Assembly: GCA_964441775.1 (NCBI GenBank)
Contig: CAYTVL010000003.1
Coordinates: 1-64,000, forward strand
Length of the DNA: 64,000 bases
Reading direction: 5' to 3'
From: SYOC01 sp964441775
Lineage (GTDB): Bacteria > Desulfobacterota > Binatia > Bin18
Within the stretch, counting starts at the first letter, position 1, and every line of letters starts with the position of its first letter. The position numbers were made by a program, and so were the translations under genes. Positions 57,693 to 64,000 of this stretch are shown here, piece by piece. The notes under the pieces were generated by a model that worked only from the letters and a program-made list of their open reading frames with translations, was not told the DNA's origin and made no database searches.

Positions 57693-60065
57693 TTATGCAG
57701 CCTGCTGATACAGTTGGGTTTCGAGTTCACGAATCGCGGCGAGGTAGTTGTTCTTCCCGCCGAAGGCTTTGATGATTTCTACCGGTGTGCCGAAGGTGGT
57801 GAGCGGATCGACTTTGAGAATGTCCAGCGACTCGACGCTTCTGAGCCCGCCATCGGCATATTTCTCTAACAGCGCGTGCAGAACATTCCGGGCTTTCTCG
57901 CCGTACTTGGTAAAGACGTTCCGTTTCTTCACACGCTCGGCGCGTTCGCGTCGAGTCAGCGGCGGCTGATCAAAGGCGACGTGACACACAAGATCGAAGG
58001 CGTCGTAATCACGGCCCACCTGTTCGGCCAGTTCATCGAGAAAAACGCCTTGGCTGGCGAGTTCCTCAATGATGGCCTGTTTACGGACCGCATCATTCCA
58101 AGCGTTGAGAAAGGCGTTGAGCGAGGTGTAGGCTTTACGGACCGTCTTGCGGGTGTAGTCCTTGAGCGACTCGGTAATCAACTTGCCGTCAGCGTCGAGA
58201 TATTGGACGCGCTCGGTCGCCACCCGCACTTCTACATCATCAACATAATACTTGGCGGGTCGACCTGAAGCTGAGTCCTCTATCGAAACAGAGGACGGCT
58301 GCTCGCCAAAGATGGGCGAGTCCTCACCAACCATGCCGACTCCTGACGGGTCATCTTGCGGCGCGACAGGCTCGCCTTCCCGGGGCTCATAGATCTGTAC
58401 GGGGTCGCCATCGAAATTTGGGTCCGCGAAGAGCGCGGTCGCTCGTTTGAAATCCATGATCGTGAAGAAGAGTTTATTGTAGTCCTCGTTAATACGCGTG
58501 CCGCGCCCAATGATCTGCTTGAACTCGGTCATCGAGTTGATGCGGCGATCAAGGACAATGAGATGGCACGTCTGCGCGTCCACGCCGGTAGTCATCAGCC
58601 GGGAGGTCGTGGCGATGACGGGAAAAGTCGATTCAGGATCGATGAAGTTATCGAGCTGTATTTTCCCTTCCTCGTTGTCGCCGGTAATGCGCATGACGTA
58701 TTTGTTGTTGGCGGCAGCAAGGTCCGAGTTGGTGTTCACCAACGCCTGCCGCATACGCTCGGCATGGTCGATGTTTTCACAGAAGACAATGGTCTTGGCG
58801 AAACGGTCAGTGGCCTTAAGAAACTCGGTAATCTTGGCGGCGACGATCCGCGTGCGCCTCGTCAAGATGAGGCTGCGATCAAAATCGAGAGCATTATACT
58901 CGCGGTCCTCGATTTCTTGTCCGTACCGATCGGTCTTGCCTTTCTCTGGTCGCCAACCATCGAGGTCTTTATCGAGACCAATGCGGACGACTTTGTAAGG
59001 CGCGAGGAAACCATCCGAGATGCCTTGTTTGAGCGAGTAGGTGTAGAGAGGCTCGCCGAAGTACTCGATGTTGGAAACGTCTCGGGTCTCCTTGGGCGTG
59101 GCGGTGAGGCCGATCTGCGTCGCGGAGGAAAAATACTCCAGCACCTTGCGCCAGGCGGCATCATCGGCTGCGCTACCGCGATGACATTCATCCACGACTA
59201 CGAGATCAAAAAAGTCCGGTGAGAATTGCTTGTAGATGTTTTGCTCTTCCTCGGTTCCGGTCACCGCCTGATACAGCGACAGATAGATCTCAAAGGCTTT
59301 GTCCGCCGTGCGGTTGGTGATCTTGGTCATCGCCTGACCAAACGGCTTGAAGTCGTTGGTCTTGGTCTGATCGGCGAGGATGTTGCGATCGACAAGAAAG
59401 AGAATGCGCTTCTTCGCCCCGGCTTTCCATAGCCGCCAGATGATTTGGAAAGCGGTGTAGGTCTTGCCCGTGCCGGTGGCCATCACCAGCAAGATGCGGT
59501 TCTCGCCACGAGCAATCGCTTCTACCGTGCGGTTGATGGCGACAAGCTGATAATAGCGCGGCGACTTTCCCGAGCCGTCGTCGTAGTAGTCCTGCGTGGT
59601 CACGGTTTCTTGCGCCGAGGTGTACCCTTTCGCCGCTCGGTAGCGCGCCCAGAGTTCTTCGGGCGTCGGAAACTGAGCAAGCGGAATTTCTCGCTCAACA
59701 GCGCCAGCGGCTCCGGTGCGGTCGTGTTCAAGAAACGCATCGCCATTCGAACTGTAGGCAAAAGGCACGTCGAGAATCTCGGCATACTCAAGCGCTTGCT
59801 GCATGCCAGCGCCGATCGAATGGTTGTTGTCCTTTGCTTCGACTACCGCGATAGGGATGTTCGGCTTGTAGAAGAGAATGTAATCGGCCTTCTTGGCTGC
59901 GCCGCGCCGCACCGTTTTCCCGCGAACAATGACGCGCCCTTTGGTAAAGTAGATTTCCTCACGCAGTTGGGTCATCATGTTCCACTTGGTTCCGTTCACG
60001 CCAACGATGGCCGGGGTAATGAACTTCGTGCGGATGTCCGCCTCGGTAAAAGTCTTCTTATCCAT
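57693..60065 (-). CDS. hsdR: Type I restriction endonuclease HsdR
   Basis: 790 residues from ATG 60065 (MDKKTFTEADIRTKFITPAI); the 56-residue upstream extension is unlike the family. The N-terminal nuclease domain has the PD-ExK-like sequence ADYILFYKPNIPIAVVEAKDNN (about residues 52-75). The helicase part has motif I ATGTGKT (about 188-194), motif II DECH (in VVDECHRGS), motif III LTATP, and motif VI-like QIIGRGTRINE. It moves DNA and cuts when the site is unmethylated. First gene of the island operon on the minus strand. Confidence 0.95.
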   Translation of the reverse strand: MDKKTFTEADIRTKFITPAIVGVNGTKWNMMTQLREEIYFTKGRVIVRGKTVRRGAAKKADYILFYKPNIPIAVVEAKDNNHSIGAGMQQALEYAEILDVPFAYSSNGDAFLEHDRTGAAGAVEREIPLAQFPTPEELWARYRAAKGYTSAQETVTTQDYYDDGSGKSPRYYQLVAINRTVEAIARGENRILLVMATGTGKTYTAFQIIWRLWKAGAKKRILFLVDRNILADQTKTNDFKPFGQAMTKITNRTADKAFEIYLSLYQAVTGTEEEQNIYKQFSPDFFDLVVVDECHRGSAADDAAWRKVLEYFSSATQIGLTATPKETRDVSNIEYFGEPLYTYSLKQGISDGFLAPYKVVRIGLDKDLDGWRPEKGKTDRYGQEIEDREYNALDFDRSLILTRRTRIVAAKITEFLKATDRFAKTIVFCENIDHAERMRQALVNTNSDLAAANNKYVMRITGDNEEGKIQLDNFIDPESTFPVIATTSRLMTTGVDAQTCHLIVLDRRINSMTEFKQIIGRGTRINEDYNKLFFTIMDFKRATALFADPNFDGDPVQIYEPREGEPVAPQDDPSGVGMVGEDSPIFGEQPSSVSIEDSASGRPAKYYVDDVEVRVATERVQYLDADGKLITESLKDYTRKTVRKAYTSLNAFLNAWNDAVRKQAIIEELASQGVFLDELAEQVGRDYDAFDLVCHVAFDQPPLTRRERAERVKKRNVFTKYGEKARNVLHALLEKYADGGLRSVESLDILKVDPLTTFGTPVEIIKAFGGKNNYLAAIRELETQLYQQAA

Positions 60066-60158
60066 GCTGTCGATCTCGGAGGTTTGACAGAATCGGTAAC
60101 ATAACCTGGAGGCGGGCGCCACAACGTCAATGGAACAACGACAAACGAAAGGATAAAC

Positions 60159-60416
60159 TTGCAAGAACTGATTGATTCCGTTACGGATCATCCAGGCTAC
60201 GATTCTAGCGCTATGCCAAAAAAGATTCGGCAATTGATAAAAGAACTAACGAATGCCGGATTCTATGAAATTCACGGCGGAGATAAGGGTTCTCATCGCA
60301 AGTTCACTCATGCTCGTTACCCCGGCGCCGTGACAATAAGCGGCAAGGCTGGGGATGATGCAAAGCCGTATCAAGAAAGACAAGTACAACGAGCAGTAGA
60401 AGAGGTCCTGAAATGA
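60159..60416 (+). CDS. hicA: HicA-like mRNA interferase toxin
   Basis: 85 residues from TTG 60159 (AAAGGATAAAC directly before it) or 67 from ATG 60213 (no ribosome site). The HicA core is KIRQLIKELTNAGFYEIHGGDKGSHRKFTHARYPGAVTISGK: a dsRNA-binding-like fold with the catalytic His in GSHRKF. HicA cuts mRNA independent of, or on, ribosomes. The stop overlaps hicB by four bases. Divergent from hsdR with a 93-base gap. Confidence 0.82.
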   Translation: MQELIDSVTDHPGYDSSAMPKKIRQLIKELTNAGFYEIHGGDKGSHRKFTHARYPGAVTISGKAGDDAKPYQERQVQRAVEEVLK

Positions 60417-60634
60417 AAACCAGAGACAAATATCATAAGTGGGTGGAATGGAGCGAAGAGGATCAAGTCTATCTTGGAAAATGCCCAGACCTCATTACGG
60501 GCATCCACGGAGATGATCCCCTCCAGGTTTATGCCGATTTGTGTAAAGTAGTGGAGGAGATTATTGAACACTTTGAATCTGAAGGCCGGGCTCTTCCTCC
60601 ACCAAGAGTCCGGCCCATGCAAGAGGTGGCGTGA
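60413..60634 (+). CDS. hicB: HicB-like antitoxin
   Basis: 73 residues. HicB core: WVEWSEEDQVYLGKCPDLITGIHGDD, a partial RNase-H-like fold, followed by VVEEIIEHFESEGRALPPPR. There is no clear C-terminal DNA-binding segment beyond the short tail, so it is a short HicB. It inhibits the HicA encoded just upstream and is coupled by ATGA overlap. Confidence 0.8.
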   Translation: MKTRDKYHKWVEWSEEDQVYLGKCPDLITGIHGDDPLQVYADLCKVVEEIIEHFESEGRALPPPRVRPMQEVA

Positions 60635-60645
60635 CGCCTTCTCTC

Positions 60646-61737
60646 TCACCTCGGCGGCAAGAGCCGCAGCTCTTGAAAGCGGCGGAACCATTTCCGCAAC
60701 ATGTCTTCGGTATCAATGCAGGCATGAAACCCCGATTGCCGGAGCTTAACGGTGCTCACCAGAATCGGCGGTGGGGTGTGGTTGACCCCGTAAGCAAAAC
60801 AAAAGTCCGCGAGCCCAAAAGAGGCCCCGACAAAGGCTTCGATATCAGTCGGGGCGCGGAGTTGATATTTCCGCACGATCGCCGCCCACTCAGCCGCATG
60901 CTTCGGCATCTCCTTAACGAGGGACTGGGGCTCCGGCGGTCCGACTTCCATTCCCATGGCGTCCGCGATCGTGGGCCACACTTCGGGCCACGCAAACACG
61001 TCGCCATTGGTTACATTAAAAATTTCGTTACCTGCAGCGGGCTCCGTCGCTGCCCACGCCATCGCTTGCGCAAGAAGATCAGAGTCAGTAGCCTCAAACA
61101 CGAACGACGGACCGCCAGGAAATGAGAGCGGCAACCCCGCTTCTCGACGCACTGCCGCATACACCCCAATGGCGGGAATGACATTCAAGTTGCTGCCGAT
61201 CGCGTCGCCAAAGACCAACTGTGGTCGCCAGATCGTCCACTGCCATTGCTTTCCTTGCTGCCGCTCGCGCAGATAATCTTCTTGTAACCAGTAGAAATTC
61301 TCGTGCTGATGGCGCGGGGCGCGTTCACGTGCTGGCAGGGCAATGCGGCCAAGATGTGCACCGTAGGCTTTGGTGCCTTGCAACAGCGAGACGTGTTGCA
61401 AACCTTTGGCTGGGGCTTCCAGCGGCGCAAACAGATTAGCGAGCATCGTGAGATTGAGCTGCATTTGCTCGCGATCTTTCCAGCCCTCTGCGAGGTCCGG
61501 CTTTTCATTGACAGCGGCGTAGACCACGTGAGTGACATCACCCATCTGTCCGAAGACTTCCGCGCAGCGGCGCGCATCCATGAGATCAACCGACACGAAG
61601 CTAGCGCCAGTCACGCCCTCCGGCGTCCGGCGGGACACGCCAACCACATCCCAGTCCCCGGACTGCGCGAAACAGCGCACGGCGGCGGAGCCCACCAATC
61701 CCGAAGCGCCAGCGATCAACACTTTTTTCTTGGCCAT
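60646..61737 (-). CDS. SDR-family NAD(P)-dependent oxidoreductase (PRISE/5-beta-reductase-like)
   Basis: 363 residues. Starts with KVLIAGASGLVGSAAVRCF (NAD(P) motif GASGLVG at about 10-16), then VVGVSRRTPEG, HVVYAAVNEKPDLAEGW, and the modified active-site region QNFYWLQEDYLRE-like (ENFYWLQEDYL), where the Tyr is displaced as in progesterone 5-beta-reductase/iridoid synthase-like enzymes. Members reduce enones. Substrate unknown. TATGCATGGCC with GAGGAGG upstream supports the start. It is followed upstream by the luciferase-like genes on the same strand. Confidence 0.85.
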   Translation of the reverse strand: MAKKKVLIAGASGLVGSAAVRCFAQSGDWDVVGVSRRTPEGVTGASFVSVDLMDARRCAEVFGQMGDVTHVVYAAVNEKPDLAEGWKDREQMQLNLTMLANLFAPLEAPAKGLQHVSLLQGTKAYGAHLGRIALPARERAPRHQHENFYWLQEDYLRERQQGKQWQWTIWRPQLVFGDAIGSNLNVIPAIGVYAAVRREAGLPLSFPGGPSFVFEATDSDLLAQAMAWAATEPAAGNEIFNVTNGDVFAWPEVWPTIADAMGMEVGPPEPQSLVKEMPKHAAEWAAIVRKYQLRAPTDIEAFVGASFGLADFCFAYGVNHTPPPILVSTVKLRQSGFHACIDTEDMLRKWFRRFQELRLLPPR

Positions 61738-61749
61738 GCATATCCTCCT

Positions 61750-62625
61750 CTACAGGCGCTTCGCACGCTCCACAATCGGCGCCAACCGCTCTAGCCAAGC
61801 CCCGGCTTGCCCGTCCGCCATCTCACTTGCAATCTCTTGGGAAAACAAAACAAGCCGTGAGACTCCCAGATCGTAATAGGCTTTCACGGCATCGAGAGCG
61901 AGATTGCCTTCTTGCGGGTTGACAAATGGGCTGAGCTGTAACGCGTCCGGGTTGCGCCCCGCCTCGCGGGTGAGCTTACGTAGTGTCGTCAGTTCTTCGG
62001 CATACGCGGATAGATCTTCAACAATCGGACACCAACCGTCATAACTCTTCGCGACACGCTCCAAGGCTTTCAGGCCATGTCCCCCCAGCAAGACCGGCGG
62101 GCCACCAGGCTGCACCGGCTTGGGCTCACAACGGACCGCAGGAAACTGCACGAGCTTCCCTGTGTAGCTTGCCTCCGCTTGCGTCCACAGCACACGCATC
62201 GCTTCGACCGTTTCTCGCAACCGCTGCCAGCGGAGACGAAAAGGCGTGCCCATGACCTCGGTTTCTTCCTTGAGCCACCCTGCGCCGATGCCCAACATGA
62301 CGCGCCCGCCGGAATAGTAGTCGAGACTCGCCACAACTTTCGCGGTGACTAGCGGCTCCCGCTCGGGCAACAAGCAAATACCGGTGACAAGTTTGAGTCG
62401 CGTCGTCGCAGTGGCGGCGACCGTCAGCGCCACAAAGGGATCAACCCAGCGACCGTAGTGCTCGGGCAATGCTGGAGCAAAAGGAAAGGGCGTGAGCGGT
62501 CCAGCCGGAATGATCGGATGTTCCGGAATCCACAGCGAATCAAAGCCAATCTGTTCAGCACGGCGGGCCAACGCGGCCAAGTCGCCGGTCTTCGTCGTCG
62601 CGATCAAAATAAGACCAATATCCAT
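61750..62625 (-). CDS. LLM-class F420-dependent oxidoreductase
   Basis: 291 residues. MDIGLILIATTKTGDLAALARRAEQIGFDSLWIPEHPIIP at the start, RLKLVTGICLLPEREPLVTAKVVASLDYYSGGRVMLGIGAGWLKEE in the middle (family core), and GGPPVLLGGHGLKALERVAKSYDGW. These follow the short F420-type luciferase-like group. Thirteen bases upstream of the SDR gene, so the pair likely acts in one pathway. AAGGAGGGGAA before ATG. Confidence 0.88.
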   Translation of the reverse strand: MDIGLILIATTKTGDLAALARRAEQIGFDSLWIPEHPIIPAGPLTPFPFAPALPEHYGRWVDPFVALTVAATATTRLKLVTGICLLPEREPLVTAKVVASLDYYSGGRVMLGIGAGWLKEETEVMGTPFRLRWQRLRETVEAMRVLWTQAEASYTGKLVQFPAVRCEPKPVQPGGPPVLLGGHGLKALERVAKSYDGWCPIVEDLSAYAEELTTLRKLTREAGRNPDALQLSPFVNPQEGNLALDAVKAYYDLGVSRLVLFSQEIASEMADGQAGAWLERLAPIVERAKRL

Positions 62626-62669
62626 TTCCCCTCCTTAGTGATCTAGAAATGAGGAATGAGCCTCTCCGA

Positions 62670-63686
62670 TCAGGCGTGAATGTCCGTAATGATCCGCTTC
62701 AGTCCGGCATCGTTTTCTCCGGGGCGAAACGGCAAATACAAGCTCACGCGATCCAACAGACCGTCGTAGCGGGCTCGCAGTTTCTTGCCGATCTCATCAA
62801 TGGGGCCGCTGAGGCAGAACTCATCGAGCATCTCATCCGTAATCTCGCGCGCCATGCCTGCCCAGTCGCCAGCCGCCGCTTTCGCATTGAGCTTGCCGCT
62901 CACACCTCCCCAACCGTGCGTCTCTAGCACTGGGGCATACGTGCGGGTCGAGGCGTAGAAGCCGATCTGTCGGCGAATATCTTCGCGTTGTTCGTCGATC
63001 GCTTTGGTGCTGTCGCCGGTCGCTACCAGGGCCTGTGTTGACAACGTTAAATCTTTACGCGTGCGACCAGCGCGACGCGCCCCGGTCTCAATCGCTGGGA
63101 TCAAAGATTCCCGCAGGAAGCGAGGCGAGTTAAGCGGGTGCACGTGAAAGCCGTCGCACACTTCACCGACCATCTCAGCGATCAAGCGATTCACTCCGGC
63201 CACATAGATGGGAATCTTAGGATAATCGCTCTTCGGCGGGCTGAAGAACGGCGTCATCATCGTCAAGCGGTAAAATTCGCCCTCAAAGCGCAGCGGCGTC
63301 CCGTTCTGCCAGCAGTCCCACACCGCGCGCATGGCCAGAATCATCTCGCGCAGTTTCTTGACCGGCGACACAAAGGGCACCCCGAAGCGTCGTTCGTTGT
63401 GCCCCTTCACTTGCGTGCCCAGTCCCAGGATGAAACGTCCGTTGGAGTTGGCCTGCAGATCCCAACAGGTATGGGCCAGCACGGTAGGGTTGCGCGGAAA
63501 GGCCACGGCAATGGCGGTCCCTAAGTTGACCCTGGTGGTGTCGGCGGCGGCGAGCGCAAGCTGCATGAACGGGTCATGCGCGGTCTCGATGGACCACAAC
63601 CCATCATGACCAATCCCCTCAGCCCAGCGGGCAAAGTCACGGATGCCGGTAAAACTGGTCGCAGCAATGACCGTATCGAATTTCAT
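62670..63686 (-). CDS. LLM-class F420-dependent oxidoreductase
   Basis: 338 residues. MKFDTVIAATSFTGIRDFARWAEGIGHDGLWSIETAHDPFMQLALAAADTT opens the protein, followed by NLGTAIAVAFPRNPTVLAHTCWDLQANSNGRFILGLGTQVKGHNERRFG and IPIYVAGVNRLIAEMVGEVCDGFHVHPL. These are the marks of the F420-dependent luciferase-like group with long C-terminal part. With the next gene (61750) and the SDR it forms a three-gene group; cofactor F420 is inferred from family likeness only. AAGGAGAGGAAC before ATG. Confidence 0.88.
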   Translation of the reverse strand: MKFDTVIAATSFTGIRDFARWAEGIGHDGLWSIETAHDPFMQLALAAADTTRVNLGTAIAVAFPRNPTVLAHTCWDLQANSNGRFILGLGTQVKGHNERRFGVPFVSPVKKLREMILAMRAVWDCWQNGTPLRFEGEFYRLTMMTPFFSPPKSDYPKIPIYVAGVNRLIAEMVGEVCDGFHVHPLNSPRFLRESLIPAIETGARRAGRTRKDLTLSTQALVATGDSTKAIDEQREDIRRQIGFYASTRTYAPVLETHGWGGVSGKLNAKAAAGDWAGMAREITDEMLDEFCLSGPIDEIGKKLRARYDGLLDRVSLYLPFRPGENDAGLKRIITDIHA

Positions 63687-63804
63687 GTTCCTCTCCTTTT
63701 TCTTCTTCCCTCACGACCCTCGTCAAGGACTTCCACTATACAGCTTGCGCCGCTTCGAACTATATCCGCCTCGCGCCGCATCAGTCATGACACCCCGCAA
63801 ATCC

Positions 63805-63999
63805 CTATGGACGAAGCGCGACGAGATTACTGCTTGCGTTCGCATGCGTAAGCTCAGGCTGCGCTTCCGTTGTAGGGCTCGCGACGACGGCGTTCTCCAC
63901 CACCGGCGCTGCTTTCACCTCGATTGGCGCGCTCATGGTTGGAGTGCTGGGTTCTTCACCAATAAACACCAGACGGCCCGCTTGTTCCTGCGCTTGCAC
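63805..63999 (-). CDS. C-terminal fragment of an unidentified protein (runs off the window)
   Basis: At least 64 residues that continue beyond the right edge, Ala/Pro/Val/Glu-rich (SAPIEVKAAPVVENAVVASPTTEAQPE) and ending in NLVALRP. It looks like a disordered tail or linker of a larger envelope or scaffold protein. Nothing else can be said; the start and main domain are not in view. Confidence 0.35.
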   Translation of the reverse strand: MQAQEQAGRLVFIGEEPSTPTMSAPIEVKAAPVVENAVVASPTTEAQPELTHANASSNLVALRP

Positions 64000-64000
64000 A

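Noticed and set aside
56655..57869. 404-codon plus-strand frame opposite hsdM
   Set aside because: It is the antisense shadow of a certain hsdM gene, with no ribosome site and no recognisable domain.
58356..59222. 288-codon plus-strand frame opposite hsdR
   Set aside because: Antisense of the helicase part of hsdR; low-quality composition and no start signal.
13950..63700. Search for further in-frame TGA (Sec) sites in neighbouring genes
   Set aside because: The recognised genes are full length in a single frame, and I saw no second pair of same-frame ORFs split by TGA at a Cys position. The only other split gene (25013) is a frameshift.
1..64000. CRISPR array, insertion sequence, prophage or integrase
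   Set aside because: No regularly spaced direct repeats of 25-40 bases, no transposase or integrase motif and no phage structural gene were seen.

Overview
The window is a bacterial chromosome segment of mid-range G+C (about 55% by eye) with dense genes, short operons and good Shine-Dalgarno sites. The gene content is two families of flavin/F420-type luciferase-like oxidoreductases, amidohydrolase-2 proteins, SDRs, an acyl-CoA dehydrogenase, EthD and cyclase-family proteins, cyclase/ATPase/TPR regulators, and an Alternative Complex III plus caa3 oxidase locus. This suggests an aerobic, uncultured soil or sediment lineage of the Binatota/Tectomicrobia/deltaproteobacterial type. No rRNA or marker gene is present, so this placement is inference only.

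Layout. 0.2-1.7 kb: HNH nuclease with a helical partner gene, and a secreted protein. 1.8-8 kb: PanE-like reductase; a PPIase-N/DsbA protein interrupted by an in-frame UGA at the first active-site Cys position and followed by a SECIS-like hairpin (a probable selenoprotein); a luciferase-like oxidoreductase; two amidohydrolases flanking a [2Fe-2S] ferredoxin-like gene. 8-19 kb: a large cyclase-ATPase-TPR regulator, an SDR, a VKOR-DsbA fusion (the Cys paralogue of the selenoprotein), a tandem EthD protein, an LRR-Roc-COR protein with a TIR-like C-terminus, and an acyl-CoA dehydrogenase. 19-22 kb: an ECF sigma/anti-sigma operon with two matching GGAAC-N16-CGTT promoters. 22-24.3 kb: fused anthranilate synthase behind a complete trp attenuator with a Trp-Trp-Trp leader peptide. 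24.3-30.4 kb: VapBC, a frameshifted cyclase-TPR gene, and an FAD oxidoreductase/VOC/ECF41 sigma group. 30.4-36.3 kb: TIR-WD40 protein, YceI, CorA, DUF4149. 36.5-49.1 kb: a 12-gene minus-strand respiratory operon, actABCDEF, a small membrane gene, sco and coxBACD. It should pass electrons from quinol through Alternative Complex III to an A2-type caa3 oxidase. 49.7 kb: tRNA-Met(CAU). 50-53 kb: epoxide hydrolase-like, nitroreductase-like, DUF2306 and cyclase-family genes. 53.2-60.6 kb: a defence island with type I restriction (hsdR, hsdM, hsdS), a second HNH/partner pair placed between hsdM and hsdS, HicAB and an orphan antitoxin-like gene. 60.6-64 kb: PRISE-type SDR and two luciferase-like oxidoreductases.

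The most interesting signals are the probable selenocysteine protein with a Cys paralogue 9 kb away, the readable trp attenuator, two sets of ECF sigma promoters that can be assigned to local sigma genes, the duplicated HNH module, and palindromic repeats translated in frame inside a regulator gene.
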